A stretch of DNA of 64,000 nt from Leifsonia sp. 1010 (GCF_031455295.1 NZ_JAVDSL010000002.1:1-64000), one strand, 5' to 3'; numbered from the stretch's first letter, positions 7,839 to 16,669 are shown. The notes: a model not told the origin generated them from the letters alone. Numbers and translations: made by a program.

Positions 7839-8603
7839 TCAGGCGACGGCGCCCGGCGCGTCCCTCTCGCGGTCGTGCGCTTGACGGCGCCGGGTGATGC
7901 GGCGGCGCCAGGGCGACTGGTCGGGTAGGTGCATGCTCAACGTCGTGTACGCCCAGCGCAGCCGGCGCCCGAAGCCGCGCCAGGTGGAGAACGGGCGGGC
8001 CGAGATGCCGACCGTGAGCCGTTCGTCGTAGCGGACGGCGGTGTCGAGGCTCAGATGGAAGGCGAGGTCCAGATCGTCGTGGATGTCGCTGCGGTCGCGG
8101 TGCACCCGCTCGCGCACATCCAGCCAGACCTCGCGGCGCATCGCGAAGTTGGAGCCGAAGATGGGCGGGTTCCCGAGCCACAGCCCCATGGACCAGAAGT
8201 AGCCGCCGATGTAGAGCACCTGTCCGATTCCGGCGACCACGGTGTTGCCGTCGTAGAACACGCCGGGGCCGGTGAGCACACCGACCTCGGGCGCATCGAC
8301 GAACTCGGCCTCGATGTGGAGCAGCCAGTCGGCCGGCGGCCGCGAGTCGGCATCCAGGCGCGCGATGATGTCGCCGCTCGCGGCGTCGTACCCGGTGGAT
8401 GCGGCGGGCCAGATCCCGCGATGCGGCTGCTCGACGACGGTCGCCCCGGCCGCGCGTGCGACATCGGCGGTGCCGTCGCTGCTGCCGTTGTCCACCACGA
8501 TGATCTCGTCGGCGGGACGCAGCTGCGCAGCGAGGTCTTGCAGACAGCGGGCGAGCATCTCGGCGTCATCGAGGGCCGGGATGACGACGGACAGGGAGGG
8601 CAC
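7839..8603 (-). CDS. Family 2 glycosyltransferase
   Basis: A GT-A fold enzyme that adds a sugar from a nucleotide donor to an unknown acceptor. Residues 3-10 (SLSVVIPA) start the fold, VVDNGSSDGT (about 38-47) binds the nucleotide, and ARLDADSRP carries the metal-binding DxD motif. RLRWAY near residue 215 resembles the QxxRW region of processive enzymes. There is no clear transmembrane pair, unlike large GT2 synthases. The GTG at 8603 has TACGAT six bases upstream. The 254-residue length fits small GT2 proteins of actinobacteria. Confidence 0.88.
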   Translation of the reverse strand: MPSLSVVIPALDDAEMLARCLQDLAAQLRPADEIIVVDNGSSDGTADVARAAGATVVEQPHRGIWPAASTGYDAASGDIIARLDADSRPPADWLLHIEAEFVDAPEVGVLTGPGVFYDGNTVVAGIGQVLYIGGYFWSMGLWLGNPPIFGSNFAMRREVWLDVRERVHRDRSDIHDDLDLAFHLSLDTAVRYDERLTVGISARPFSTWRGFGRRLRWAYTTLSMHLPDQSPWRRRITRRRQAHDRERDAPGAVA

Positions 8604-8609
8604 GTGTCG

Positions 8610-8615
8610 ATCGTA
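8610..8615 (-). promoter_or_regulatory. Leaderless -10 box of the GT2 gene
   Basis: TACGAT, six bases, then GTG 8603. It lies in the 31-base gap after the Ada/AlkA gene, so the two genes need not be cotranscribed. Confidence 0.5.
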
Positions 8616-8634
8616 CGCGGCACCGGGCCTGGTT

Positions 8635-10194
8635 TCAGGCCCGCCACAGGTGCAGCCCGGCATAGCTGCGCCAGGGAGCCCACCGTGCACCGTGCTCGGC
8701 GAGCCCGCGCGCATCCCCCGGGAGCCCGAGCCGCGCGGCACCCTGCCGGAGTGCCAGATCGCCGGTGAGCAGGATGTCGGGGCTGCCCAGCACGCGCAGG
8801 GCGACGTATCCGGCCGTCCACGGGCCGATGCCGGGCAGCTCCACCAGCCGGCGTTCGAGCTCGTCACGCGACTCGCCGACGTCGATGGTGAGGCGACCGT
8901 CGGCCAGCGCCTCGGCCGCACCGACGATCGCGTCGATCCGGCGCGACGGCCCGCGGAGCACCTCCCGCCCGCGCTCGGCGATCGCGGCGGCGGTGGGGAA
9001 GAGGCGGGTGAAAGCGCCCCCGCCGGGCACCGGCAGGTCGATGGATTCGCCGAGGGCGTCCGTGAGCCGGGTGAGGGCGGTCCGCGCTGCGGCGACAGAC
9101 ACCTGCTGCCCGATGAGCGCACGGAAGACGATCTCCTCCGCATCCACCGCTCCGGGCACGCGCAGGCCGGGTGCCGCGGCGACGCTGGGCGCCAACGCGG
9201 GGTCGGCGGCCAGGACCGCGTCGATGGCCTCGGCGTCCGCGTCGAGGTCGAGCAGGCGTCGCACGCGCGCCACCAGGGGGGCCAGATCGGCCACATCCGC
9301 CAGGGAGGCGTCGCACTGCACCGCGGGGGACGTCGCGGTGCCGGTGAGAGTCAGCCGCACCACCGCGGGCCCGTGCGGGAGCCGGAGCGCCCGGGCGTAC
9401 CCGATGTCGCCGGAGCCGTGGGCCGCGCCGGGAGCCTCCATCCCGTCAATCGCGCGGGCTGCGAGGAAGGACAGCACCGACGCGCCGTCGAACGGCGCAC
9501 GGGCCGGCAGCCGCAGGCTCAGCGTCACCGTGCCGGGCTCGCGGTGTGCGGCGGCGGGGGAGCGGCGGGCGGCGGTCCGGATGGCGCCGGGCGTGAGCCG
9601 ATAGACCTCGGCCATGGTCTCGTTGAACTGCCGGACGCTGCTGAAGCCTGCGGCGAAGGCCACGTCGGTGATCGGGAGGTCGCTGCCGGTCAGGAGCAGC
9701 CGCGCCGTCTGCGCACGGTGGGCGCGGGCGAGAGCGAGCGGTCCGGCACCGAGTTCGGCGGTGAGCACGCGGTTCAGGTGCCGCGGGGTGTAGCCGAGCC
9801 GGTGCGCGAGGCCGGGCACGCCCTCCCGCTCCACCGTGCCGTCGGCGATGAGGCGCATGGCGCGTGCGGCGAGGTCGTCGCGCACGTTCCATTCGGGTGA
9901 ACCGGGCACGGCATCCGGGAGGCAGCGCTTGCAGGCGCGGAGCCCTGCCTCGTGCGCGGCCGCCGCGGTGAGATAGAAGGTGACGTTGCCGGGCTTGGGT
10001 GTGACAGCCGGGCAGCTCGGACGGCAGTAGATGCCGGTGGTGTGCACGCCGGTGATGAACTGCCCGTCGAAACGCGCATCCTTGGCGCTCATCGCCCGGT
10101 AGCGCTCGGCGAACACCGGGTCGGTGAGGCGGCCGTCGGCGCTGTCCGCAGGGGTGCTCGATGCGCCGGACCGGGGATGCTGCAGCGTGCTCAT
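8635..10194 (-). CDS. Ada/AlkA fusion: regulator and 3-methyladenine DNA glycosylase
   Basis: A bifunctional alkylation-damage protein. Residues about 25-95 form the Ada N-terminal zinc domain, with Cys57, Cys61, Cys88 and Cys91; in Ada the first of these accepts methyl groups from phosphotriesters. An AraC-type DNA-binding domain follows (about 105-205, with [14 protein letters not shown] as recognition helix). The C-terminal half (about 225-519) is an AlkA glycosylase with the helix-hairpin-helix [16 protein letters not shown] and the catalytic Asp479 in LLTGDLAL. It probably senses methylated DNA, activates repair genes and removes N3-methyladenine. Start ATG 10194 gives 519 residues; further in-frame starts upstream run into the divergent oxidase gene. 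Confidence 0.93.
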   Translation of the reverse strand: MSTLQHPRSGASSTPADSADGRLTDPVFAERYRAMSAKDARFDGQFITGVHTTGIYCRPSCPAVTPKPGNVTFYLTAAAAHEAGLRACKRCLPDAVPGSPEWNVRDDLAARAMRLIADGTVEREGVPGLAHRLGYTPRHLNRVLTAELGAGPLALARAHRAQTARLLLTGSDLPITDVAFAAGFSSVRQFNETMAEVYRLTPGAIRTAARRSPAAAHREPGTVTLSLRLPARAPFDGASVLSFLAARAIDGMEAPGAAHGSGDIGYARALRLPHGPAVVRLTLTGTATSPAVQCDASLADVADLAPLVARVRRLLDLDADAEAIDAVLAADPALAPSVAAAPGLRVPGAVDAEEIVFRALIGQQVSVAAARTALTRLTDALGESIDLPVPGGGAFTRLFPTAAAIAERGREVLRGPSRRIDAIVGAAEALADGRLTIDVGESRDELERRLVELPGIGPWTAGYVALRVLGSPDILLTGDLALRQGAARLGLPGDARGLAEHGARWAPWRSYAGLHLWRA

Positions 10195-10275
10195 GTCCAC
10201 CAGCGTGACACCCGCCGCCGACATCCGATAGCGGAAATCGGACATCACCGCGAGGCCGCCGGTGCCGCCGATCGC

Positions 10276-10281
10276 TAGCCT
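10276..10281 (+). promoter_or_regulatory. Leaderless -10 box of the FAD oxidase
   Basis: TAGCCT, six bases, then ATG 10288. Confidence 0.55.
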
Positions 10282-10287
10282 GGGGGC

Positions 10288-11685
10288 ATGGACGTACTCG
10301 ACTGGCTCGCGGCCGCGCTCGGCGAGGAGGCCGCCGACGCCGGCGTGCTGACGACCGACCCCGCTCTCCTCGACGCCGCCCGCACCGACCGGTCCGGATG
10401 GGTGGCCCAGGGCCGCCCGCTCGCGATCGTGACCGCGCGGTCGGTGGCGCACGTGCAGGCCACGCTGCGGGCGGCGAGCGAGTTCCGCGTCCCGGTCGTG
10501 CCCCGGGGTGCGGGCACCGGCCTGGCGGGCGGCGCGAACGGTACCGACGGATCCATCGTCCTCGACGTCTCCGCGATGAACCGCATCATCGAGATCTCGG
10601 CCGACGACCAGCTCGCCGTCATCGAGCCCGGCGTCGTCAACAGCGACCTCAACGCGGCACTGGAGCCATACGGCCTGTTCTTCGCGCCCGACCCGGCGAG
10701 CAAGGCGATCTCCACCGTCGGCGGGAACATCGCGACCAACGCGGGCGGGCTGCTGTGCGCGAAGTACGGCGTCACGCGCGAGGCCGTCCTGGGGCTGGAG
10801 GTCGTGCTCGCGGATGGACGCCTCCTGCGCACCGGGCATCGCACGGTCAAGGGCGTGACCGGCTACGACCTGACCGCCCTGTTCGTGGGGTCGGAGGGGA
10901 CGCTCGGCGTTATCGTGGGCGCCACCGTCCGAGCCCAGCCGATCCCGCCGGGCGAGCCGGTCACCCTCGGCGCATTGTTCTCCGACGTCACCTCGGCGGC
11001 GCAGGCCTCGGCCCGCATCACCGCGGCACGGCTGCGTCCGGCCGTGATGGAGCTGCTCGACGCCCCGGCGCTCGAACGCATCTCCGCGTACCTCGGCTCG
11101 GCGACGATCGAGGATGCGTTCGGCGCGACGGGAGGCGCGGCCTACCTCCTCGTCCAGTTCGACGGCGCCACCGCGGCGGCCGACGCCGCCGCTGCCGGTG
11201 AGCTGCTGACCGAGACCGGGGGAACAGTCCGGGTCGCCGCGGATGCGGAGGAGGGGGAGCGCCTGCTCGCGCTCCGCCGCGCGTTCCACCCGGCGCTGGC
11301 CTCGTCCGGCGAAGTGCTCATCGAAGACGTCGCGGTGCCGCGCTCACGGATGCCGGAGATGTTCGCCGCGATCGAGCGCATCTCCGAGCGGTACGGCATC
11401 CCCATCCCGACCGTCGCCCACGCCGGCGACGGCAACCTGCACCCCAACTTCGTCTACACCGGCCACACGGTGCCCGACGCCGTGTGGGATGCGGCGAACG
11501 ACCTGTTCCGGACCGCCATCGCCCTCGGCGGCACCCTCACCGGCGAGCACGGCGTCGGCGTGCTCAAGCGTCGCTGGCTCGCGGACGAGGTCGGACCCGA
11601 CTCCTACGAGTTGCAGGTGAAGCTGAAGTCGGTGTTCGACCCTCTCGGCATCCTGAACCCGGGCAAGGTCTTCGGCGGCGCCTGA
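10288..11685 (+). CDS. FAD-binding oxidase/dehydrogenase, GlcD type
   Basis: A 465-residue flavoenzyme of the VAO/GlcD family that oxidises 2-hydroxy acids such as glycolate or D-lactate. The FAD pyrophosphate loop is [12 protein letters not shown] (about 72-83), followed by [21 protein letters not shown] and GSEGTLGVI, all typical of GlcD. The C-terminal FAD-linked domain ends with [21 protein letters not shown] and [13 protein letters not shown]. The GlcE and GlcF partners are not adjacent, so it more likely acts alone with a quinone or ETF acceptor. TAGCCT six bases upstream supports the ATG. It is divergent from the Ada/AlkA gene. Confidence 0.92.
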   Translation: MDVLDWLAAALGEEAADAGVLTTDPALLDAARTDRSGWVAQGRPLAIVTARSVAHVQATLRAASEFRVPVVPRGAGTGLAGGANGTDGSIVLDVSAMNRIIEISADDQLAVIEPGVVNSDLNAALEPYGLFFAPDPASKAISTVGGNIATNAGGLLCAKYGVTREAVLGLEVVLADGRLLRTGHRTVKGVTGYDLTALFVGSEGTLGVIVGATVRAQPIPPGEPVTLGALFSDVTSAAQASARITAARLRPAVMELLDAPALERISAYLGSATIEDAFGATGGAAYLLVQFDGATAAADAAAAGELLTETGGTVRVAADAEEGERLLALRRAFHPALASSGEVLIEDVAVPRSRMPEMFAAIERISERYGIPIPTVAHAGDGNLHPNFVYTGHTVPDAVWDAANDLFRTAIALGGTLTGEHGVGVLKRRWLADEVGPDSYELQVKLKSVFDPLGILNPGKVFGGA

Positions 11686-11879
11686 CTCCGTCTGGGGGCG
11701 CGTGTGCGCCCTTAACAGACTCGACCCCCGGTGGTGCGGCGATGCCTGCAGCGCTCCCGGGGGATCGAGTTATGCGTCAAGGATGCCCCCGGCGCGCAGC
11801 GAGCGCAACCCCCGATCGCGGCTGCGCGGTGAGCGAACGCGCTTTGACGCCACACCCCGGCACCGGTTGGATGGGAGGC

Positions 11880-12254
11880 ATGGCAGAGAACACCAACCAG
11901 AAGCCGGAAGTCGACGCCCCCGAGGGACCGGCTCCCGAGACCCTCGAGATCGTCGACATCGTCGAGGGCACCGGCCCCGAAGCCACCCCCGGCGCGAAGG
12001 TCGACGTGCACTACCTCGGCGTCGAGTACGAGACCGGCGAGGAGTTCGACTCCTCCTGGAGCCGTGGTCAGTCGATCAACTTCCCGCTGAACAACCTCAT
12101 CAAGGGCTGGCAGGAGGGCATCCCCGGCATGAAGGTCGGTGGTCGCCGCAAGCTCACCGTGCCGCCGGCGCTCGCGTACGGCCCCGCCGGCGGCGGTCAC
12201 CCACTGTCGGGCAAGACCCTGATCTTCGTGATCGACCTGCTCGGCGTCAGCTGA
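11880..12254 (+). CDS. FKBP-type peptidyl-prolyl isomerase
   Basis: A 124-residue cytoplasmic prolyl isomerase that speeds protein folding. A short charged head (1-25) precedes one FKBP domain. Conserved pieces are VHYLGVEYETGEEFDSSW (the Tyr, Phe and Asp lining the pocket), NNLIKGWQEGIPGMKVGGRRKLTVPPALAYG and LIFVIDLLGVS. No signal peptide is present, unlike the exported actinobacterial FKBPs. ATG 11880 follows GGGAGG at very short spacing and TTGGAT at seven bases; ATG 11871 would add three residues. A strong terminator follows. Confidence 0.95.
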   Translation: MAENTNQKPEVDAPEGPAPETLEIVDIVEGTGPEATPGAKVDVHYLGVEYETGEEFDSSWSRGQSINFPLNNLIKGWQEGIPGMKVGGRRKLTVPPALAYGPAGGGHPLSGKTLIFVIDLLGVS

Positions 12255-12269
12255 ACGCATCACCCGAAC

Positions 12270-12310
12270 GACGAAGCGCTCCCTCGGCACGGCCGGGGGA
12301 GCGCTTCGTC
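12270..12310. terminator. Terminator after the FKBP gene
   Basis: GACGAAGCGCTCCC (12270-12283) pairs with GGGAGCGCTTCGTC (12297-12310), a 14-bp perfect stem starting 16 bases after the FKBP stop. Confidence 0.75.
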
Positions 12311-12338
12311 GTCTGGGGTGTCCTGTGCCGTGCGCGTC

Positions 12339-12547
12339 GGAAACGGAGGAGATCCCGGCCGCGGCCGACATCATCCCCTCCATTCCCGGCGTTCAGGGCG
12401 ATCACCCGCCGGATCTCCTCCGAATTGGTCGACCATCCCCCGCCGCTCGACCGGTCCGAAAAGGAGGAGTCCCGCCGCCGACACGCCGCGGAACGCCGGG
12501 AACGGAGGCGATCCGGCGGGCTGCGGCGGAGATGTCCTCCGTTCCGG
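12339..12547. repeat. Second cluster of GGAAACGGAGGAGATCC-type repeats
   Basis: After the terminator, the gap 12255-12589 contains no gene but six copies of the motif seen at 1.3 kb, in both orientations: 12339-12355, 12370-12386 (reverse), 12411-12426 (reverse), 12458-12473, 12498-12516 and 12530-12547 (reverse). It lies between convergent genes. Confidence 0.7.
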
Positions 12548-12589
12548 ACCGGCCCAGGCGCCCGTCCGCCGCTCGGCCGAGACGACGGC

Positions 12590-13030
12590 CTACAGCGCGG
12601 GCGGCTGCATCCGGGTCGGGATGGCGATGCGGTTCCAGATGTTGATGGTCGCAATGGCCAGCAGCACGTTCGCCAGGCCCTCCTCGCCGAACTCGGTCAG
12701 CGCGCGCTGGTACAGGTCGTCCGAGACGCCGTCCTCGTGGATGAGGGTCACGGCCTCGGTGAGCTCCAGCGCGACGCGCTCGCGATCGGTGAACCACGGA
12801 GACTCGCGCCAGGCGGAGACGGCGAAGACCTTGCGGAGCGGCACGCCGCGACCCTGCAGGTCGACCGAGTGCATGTCGACGCAGTAGGTGCAGCCGTTGA
12901 TCTGTGAGGCGCGCAGCTTGATGAGGTCGCCGAGCGGCTCCTCGACCTTGCCGCCGACGTAGCCGTCGAGGTTGATGACCTTGCGGTAGCCCTCGGGCAC
13001 GATGGTGGGGAGTTGGATGCGTTCTGTCAT
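12590..13030 (-). CDS. AhpD-like carboxymuconolactone decarboxylase family protein
   Basis: A 146-residue helical protein with the redox pair Cys47 and Cys50 and His54 in GCTYCVDMHS, the AhpD-type active site of thiol-based peroxidase or disulfide activity; true decarboxylases lack this CXXC. Partners such as AhpC are not nearby. It is divergent from a MocR regulator that probably controls it, with a three-unit direct repeat between them. TAGCGT lies seven bases before the ATG and a TTACCC -35 seventeen bases further up, so the transcript is probably leaderless; a GGAGG just before the ATG is also present. Confidence 0.9.
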   Translation of the reverse strand: MTERIQLPTIVPEGYRKVINLDGYVGGKVEEPLGDLIKLRASQINGCTYCVDMHSVDLQGRGVPLRKVFAVSAWRESPWFTDRERVALELTEAVTLIHEDGVSDDLYQRALTEFGEEGLANVLLAIATINIWNRIAIPTRMQPPAL

Positions 13031-13037
13031 GTCCTCC

Positions 13038-13043
13038 ACGCTA
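13038..13043 (-). promoter_or_regulatory. Promoter of the AhpD-like gene
   Basis: TAGCGT (-10) seven bases before ATG 13030, with TTACCC at 17-base spacing as -35 (minus strand). The MocR-type direct repeat sits immediately upstream of the -35, the position of an activator. Confidence 0.55.
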
Positions 13044-13066
13044 GGAACACGATTGGCTGCGGGTAA

Positions 13067-13090
13067 GATCCATTCCGATCGATTCTGATC
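13067..13090. promoter_or_regulatory. Direct-repeat operator, probably for the MocR regulator
   Basis: Three GATC tetramers at exactly ten-base intervals (13067, 13077, 13087), the first two extended to GATCCATTCC and GATCGATTCT. MocR/PdxR regulators commonly bind direct repeats placed on one DNA face. The site lies between the divergent regulator and its likely target. Confidence 0.5.
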
Positions 13091-13119
13091 AGGCCATTCG
13101 TCGAGGCTCGGAGGGCATC

Positions 13120-14574
13120 CTGGACCTGCATGTCGCCATCGACGGCCGGGGCGATCGCGCCGACCGCATCTACCGCCAGCTGCGCGACGCCGTGGTCGAT
13201 GGGCGCCTGCGGCGGGGGGAGCGGCTGCCGGCGACGCGCGAACTCGCCGAGCGGCTGCAGGTCTCGCGCTCGACCGTCTCGACCGCGTACGAGCGGCTGA
13301 CGGCGGAGGGGTACCTCGCCGCCCGGGTGGGCGCGGGCACGTTCGTCGCCTACACGGGCGCACCGGCCCGCCCCGGCGCTGCGGACACCCCGCGCGGCGC
13401 CGCCCGCCCGAACGCGACCTGGGCCGAACTCGACGACCCGCTCTGGACCGAGCCGCGCCCGATCGCCTACGACTTCAGCATCGGCTCACCCGATCCCGCC
13501 CTCTTCCCGCTGGAGACCTGGCGGCATTACGTCACCGCCGAGCTCCGCGGCGGCTTCGCCCGCTCGGCCCTCTACGCCGACCCGGCCGGTGTCGACCGGC
13601 TGCGCGAGGGGATAGCGCGGCACCTCGGCCTCGCACGCTCGGTGGCCGCGGGTCCCGAGGACGTGCTGGTGACCAACGGCGCGCAGCAGGCGTTCGACCT
13701 GCTCGCCCGTGTGCTGCTGACGCCGAGCGACACCGTCCTCGTCGAGGACCCCGGATATCCGCCCGTCCGGCAGCTGTTCGAGACGACGGGCGCCCGGGTG
13801 CTGCCGGTCCCGGTGGACGAGTTCGGGCTCCGTGTCGACCTGCTGCCCCCGGCACGGCTGCTGTATGTGACCCCCTCCCACCAGTTCCCGCTGGGCGGCG
13901 TGCTCCCGCTGGAACGACGGGTCGCCCTGCTGGAGTGGGCGGCCCGCAACGACGCGGTCGTCATCGAGGACGACTACGACAGCGAATACCGGTTCGGGGC
14001 GCGGCCGCTCGATCCGCTCCAGCGACTGGATGCGGAGGGGCGGGTGGTCTACGTCGGCACCTTCTCGAAGACGATGGCACCGGCGCTCCGGCTCGGATTC
14101 GTCGTCGCCCCGCCGGGCCTCCTGCCCGCTCTTCGGCATGCCAAGCGGCTGAGCGACTGGCACAACGACGCGGTCACCCAGCGCGCCATGGCGCGCTTCA
14201 TCGACTCGGGCGGTTTCGCGCGTCACGTGCGCTCGGCGACCCGCGTCTACGAGCAGCGGCACGACGCGCTCGTCCGTGCGGCGCGAGGGCTGCTGCCGGG
14301 CCTCCGCCTGGTGCCGTCCGCCGCCGGGCTCCACCTGGCGCTGCTCGCGGACGGGGCGGACGGCGACATCGACGGCCGCCGGGTCGCTGAGCGGGCCGCG
14401 GTCGCGGGCGTCGCCGTGCAGCCGGTGTCGCGGTTCCGGGTCGGGGAGGGGCCCGACGGCCTCCTGCTCGGCTTCGGCGGCATCCCGGTGGAGCAGATAC
14501 CGGACGGCCTGCGCACGCTCGCCCAGGCGGTCGAGCGTGCCCGGGCGTCGGCACCGGGCGAAGCAATGCGATGA
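13120..14574 (+). CDS. MocR/PdxR-type regulator (GntR winged helix + aminotransferase fold)
   Basis: A transcription factor with an N-terminal GntR winged helix (about residues 10-80; GERLPATRELAERLQVSRSTVSTAYERL) joined to a class I aminotransferase-like domain that binds PLP (Lys in GTFSKTMAPALRLG; NGAQQAFDLLARVLL upstream). No ATG, GTG or TTG exists between the upstream TAG stop (13042) and GTG 13192, and starting at 13192 would cut the winged helix. CTG 13120, five bases after GGAGG, restores the expected start (M-D-L-H-V) and gives 484 residues. Either a CTG start or a mutated ATG is implied. It likely controls the divergent AhpD-like gene. Confidence 0.85.
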   Translation: MDLHVAIDGRGDRADRIYRQLRDAVVDGRLRRGERLPATRELAERLQVSRSTVSTAYERLTAEGYLAARVGAGTFVAYTGAPARPGAADTPRGAARPNATWAELDDPLWTEPRPIAYDFSIGSPDPALFPLETWRHYVTAELRGGFARSALYADPAGVDRLREGIARHLGLARSVAAGPEDVLVTNGAQQAFDLLARVLLTPSDTVLVEDPGYPPVRQLFETTGARVLPVPVDEFGLRVDLLPPARLLYVTPSHQFPLGGVLPLERRVALLEWAARNDAVVIEDDYDSEYRFGARPLDPLQRLDAEGRVVYVGTFSKTMAPALRLGFVVAPPGLLPALRHAKRLSDWHNDAVTQRAMARFIDSGGFARHVRSATRVYEQRHDALVRAARGLLPGLRLVPSAAGLHLALLADGADGDIDGRRVAERAAVAGVAVQPVSRFRVGEGPDGLLLGFGGIPVEQIPDGLRTLAQAVERARASAPGEAMR

Positions 14575-14581
14575 TCGGAGG

Positions 14582-15178
14582 ATGACCTCGCCGGATGCGC
14601 CCGCTCCCCGCCGTCGTGGCCGGCCGGCCGACGTCGACCCCGAGCGGGTGGCGCTGCTCGCCCTTCGGCATTTCGACGAGCACGGGTACGAGCAGACCAC
14701 GATGGACGACATCGCCCGGGTGGCGGGAATCGGGCGGCGCACGCTGTTCCGTTACTTCCCGAGCAAGCCGGCACTGGTGTGGGGCGGCGTCGAGCCGGTG
14801 GTCGGGCGGATGCACGACGTGCTCGACGCAGCGGAGGACGACGAGCCCGTGCGGGATGTGCTGGCGCGCGCGGTGACCGAGTCGCTGACCCTGAGTCCCG
14901 AGGCCGAGGAGGCCACCCGCCGGCGCATGGCGCTGATGGGTACGCACCCCGCACTCGTCGGATTCGGTCTCACAGCGATCGCGGCGAACCGCGGCATGCT
15001 CGTCGATTTCCTCGCCCGCCGCCTCGGAGCCGAGCCGGACGGACTGCGCGTGCAGGTGCTCGCCGACACGATCGGGTCGGCCGACTTCTCGGCGCTCGTC
15101 TGGTGGGCGCGCCACGACGACGGACCGCCGGGCCCGGTGGTCGCGGCCGCACTGGACCAGGTGCTGCGCGGCATCTGA
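14582..15178 (+). CDS. TetR family transcriptional regulator
   Basis: A 198-residue repressor-type protein. The helix-turn-helix lies at about residues 20-65 (VALLALRHFDEHGYEQTTMDDIARVAGIGRRTLFRYFPSK), followed by a helical ligand domain of unknown specificity. The RRTLFRYFPSKPALVWGG stretch resembles regulators annotated as mycofactocin-system type, but no mycofactocin genes are here. It starts eight bases after the MocR gene, with GGAGG directly against the ATG and no room for an ideal ribosome site, so translation may depend on the upstream gene. Its target may be the VOC gene that follows. Confidence 0.88.
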   Translation: MTSPDAPAPRRRGRPADVDPERVALLALRHFDEHGYEQTTMDDIARVAGIGRRTLFRYFPSKPALVWGGVEPVVGRMHDVLDAAEDDEPVRDVLARAVTESLTLSPEAEEATRRRMALMGTHPALVGFGLTAIAANRGMLVDFLARRLGAEPDGLRVQVLADTIGSADFSALVWWARHDDGPPGPVVAAALDQVLRGI

Positions 15179-15236
15179 CCGCATCCGGCTGTTCGACGCC
15201 GCTGGGATGGCTCTCGCCGCGCTGCCCGGCGACGAG

Positions 15237-15242
15237 TAGCGT
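15237..15242 (+). promoter_or_regulatory. Leaderless -10 box of the VOC gene
   Basis: TAGCGT, six bases, then ATG 15249. Confidence 0.5.
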
Positions 15243-15248
15243 GAGCCC

Positions 15249-16016
15249 ATGCCGATCGAAGACGCATTCCCGCAGGGCACGCCCGTCTGGGTCGACCTCC
15301 AGAGCCCCGACCACCCCGCCGCCGCCACCTACTACCGATCGCTGTTCGGATGGGATGTGTCGGCGCCGTCAGCCGATTCCAACGGTTTCGCGCTGGCCAG
15401 CGCACGCGGTGTCCCCGTCGCCGCGCTCGGCCCGCTCCCGTCGGACGATGTGCCGACGAGCTGGACGGCTTACTTCTCGGTCGACGATCTGACCGCCGCG
15501 GCGCAGGCCGTGACGGCCGCGGGCGGCTCGGTGCTGCTGGAGCCGGGAGAACCGGTCGCCGGCATCCGGCTGGCCATCGTCGCCGATCCGGCCGGAGCGG
15601 TCTTCGGACTGTGGCAGCGGAAGGACCAGGGCGACCCGTGGCTGCGCGACGAGCCGGGCGCGGTGGACTGGCTGGAGCTGGTGGCCGCCGACCCGGCGTC
15701 GACGTTCCCGTTCTACGAGTCGGTGCTCGGCGTCGGCATCAGCGAGATGCGTGTGGGGGAGGAGCCCTACGGGCTGTTCGACGTCGGCGAGACGAGCGTG
15801 GCGGGCGCCTACCGGTCGGACGGTGTCGAGCCGGCCCACTGGCTGGTGTACTTCAACGTGGCCGATCTGGATGCGGCGATCGTGCGTGCGACGGAGCTCG
15901 GCGGGACGCTCCGCACCGAACCGCTCTCCGCTCCGGGCGTCGGCCGGTGGGCCGAGATCGTCGACCCGCAGGGCGCCGGATTCGCGCTCCTCGAGCCGGA
16001 ACCGGAGCCGTCCTGA
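15249..16016 (+). CDS. Two-domain VOC (glyoxalase/bleomycin-resistance fold) protein
   Basis: The 255-residue protein holds two vicinal-oxygen-chelate repeats: residues about 8-125 ([23 protein letters not shown] to [14 protein letters not shown]) and about 137-250 ([22 protein letters not shown] to [15 protein letters not shown]). Each has the short beta-alpha-beta-beta-beta units of the fold. Actinobacterial two-domain proteins of this kind are often called hydroxylases or CFP30B-like, but the reaction is unknown. It begins 70 bases after the TetR gene and has its own -10 box. Confidence 0.87.
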   Translation: MPIEDAFPQGTPVWVDLQSPDHPAAATYYRSLFGWDVSAPSADSNGFALASARGVPVAALGPLPSDDVPTSWTAYFSVDDLTAAAQAVTAAGGSVLLEPGEPVAGIRLAIVADPAGAVFGLWQRKDQGDPWLRDEPGAVDWLELVAADPASTFPFYESVLGVGISEMRVGEEPYGLFDVGETSVAGAYRSDGVEPAHWLVYFNVADLDAAIVRATELGGTLRTEPLSAPGVGRWAEIVDPQGAGFALLEPEPEPS

Positions 16017-16054
16017 GCGGTGGCCGCGGGGCGGGAGCGCCCCGGATGCTCTGG

Positions 16055-16060
16055 TAGACT
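16055..16060 (+). promoter_or_regulatory. Promoter -10 of rpsO
   Basis: TAGACT preceded by TGG (extended -10 form) gives a start near 16067 and an untranslated leader of about 80 bases before rpsO. Confidence 0.5.
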
Positions 16061-16149
16061 CTTCCAGTTGCCGTCTAACGGCCGCGGATCAAGAGAGCCC
16101 AGGCATCAGGCCCCGGGCACCGCGCAACGAGCAGAAAGGGGATCCCTCT

Positions 16150-16419
16150 ATGGCGCTGGATGCAGACACCAAGAAGGCGATCATCGAAGAGTACGCAACC
16201 CACCCCGGTGACACCGGATCCCCCGAGGTGCAGGTCGCGATCCTGACCAAGCGGATCAAGGATCTCACCGAGCACCTCAAGGAGCACAAGCACGACCACC
16301 ACTCGCGTCGTGGCCTGCTTCTGCTGGTCGGTCAGCGTCGCCGCCTCCTCGGCTACCTCTCGGACATCGACATCAACCGTTACCGCTCGCTGATCGAGCG
16401 CCTCGGTCTGCGTCGATAA
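16150..16419 (+). CDS. rpsO: 30S ribosomal protein S15
   Basis: S15 binds the central domain of 16S rRNA early in small-subunit assembly. The 89-residue sequence is complete, with [17 protein letters not shown], the conserved [22 protein letters not shown] block that contacts rRNA, and the C-terminal [13 protein letters not shown]. An AAGGGG ribosome site lies about nine bases before the ATG. In many bacteria rpsO is followed directly by pnp; here about 5.9 kb of other genes separates them. A perfect terminator hairpin follows. Confidence 0.98.
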   Translation: MALDADTKKAIIEEYATHPGDTGSPEVQVAILTKRIKDLTEHLKEHKHDHHSRRGLLLLVGQRRRLLGYLSDIDINRYRSLIERLGLRR

Positions 16420-16468
16420 CCGCAGCCGGAAGCCGGCGTCTTCGATAGACACCGCGAACTTCTTACAG

Positions 16469-16498
16469 ACGGGCCGTCACCTTCGGGTGGCGGCCCGT
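16469..16498 (+). terminator. rpsO terminator
   Basis: ACGGGCCGTCACC (16469-16481) pairs with the following GGTGGCGGCCCGT around a TTCG-type loop, 50 bases after the rpsO stop. Confidence 0.75.
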
Positions 16499-16521
16499 TC
16501 TGCGTTGCCGGCACCGATCAC

Positions 16522-16576
16522 GATTTGCGCCAAATCTCGGTTACGGCGCGCCCATAACCGCGATTTGCGCCAAATC
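16522..16576. repeat. Paired GATTTGCGCCAAATC palindromes (copy 1)
   Basis: Two copies of the 15-base palindrome GATTTG-CGC-CAAATC (16522-16536 and 16562-16576) flank an inner inverted repeat GGTTA..TAACC. The whole element is close to a palindrome. It lies between rpsO and the GH43 gene. A second copy is at 18881. Confidence 0.75.
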
Positions 16577-16610
16577 TCGCTCATGGCCGGGATGTGGTGC
16601 TTTCATGCTC

Positions 16611-16639
16611 TTGGCGGAACGTTTACAGCGCTGTAGCGT
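16611..16639 (+). promoter_or_regulatory. GH43 promoter with internal palindromic operator
   Basis: TTGGCG (16611-16616), a 17-base spacer and TAGCGT (16634-16639) form a promoter for the GH43 gene. The perfect 12-base palindrome TACAGCGCTGTA (16624-16635) sits in the spacer and overlaps the -10 box, the classic place for a repressor. CG-centred palindromes of this type are typical of LacI-family sugar regulators. A second TACAGCGCTG occurs inside the gene at 16711-16720. Confidence 0.6.
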
Positions 16640-16669
16640 TGGGCGCACGTCCCGTCTCGAAGGAGAGCT

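Noticed and set aside
7839-9296. Single 485-residue protein joining a glycosyltransferase to an upstream stretch
   Set aside because: The upstream part is antisense-frame to the Ada/AlkA coding region; the glycosyltransferase starts at GTG 8603 with its own -10 box.
8635-11289. Long N-terminal extension of the Ada/AlkA protein through the oxidase gene
   Set aside because: The extension is antisense to glcD and low-complexity; homology to Ada starts just after ATG 10194.
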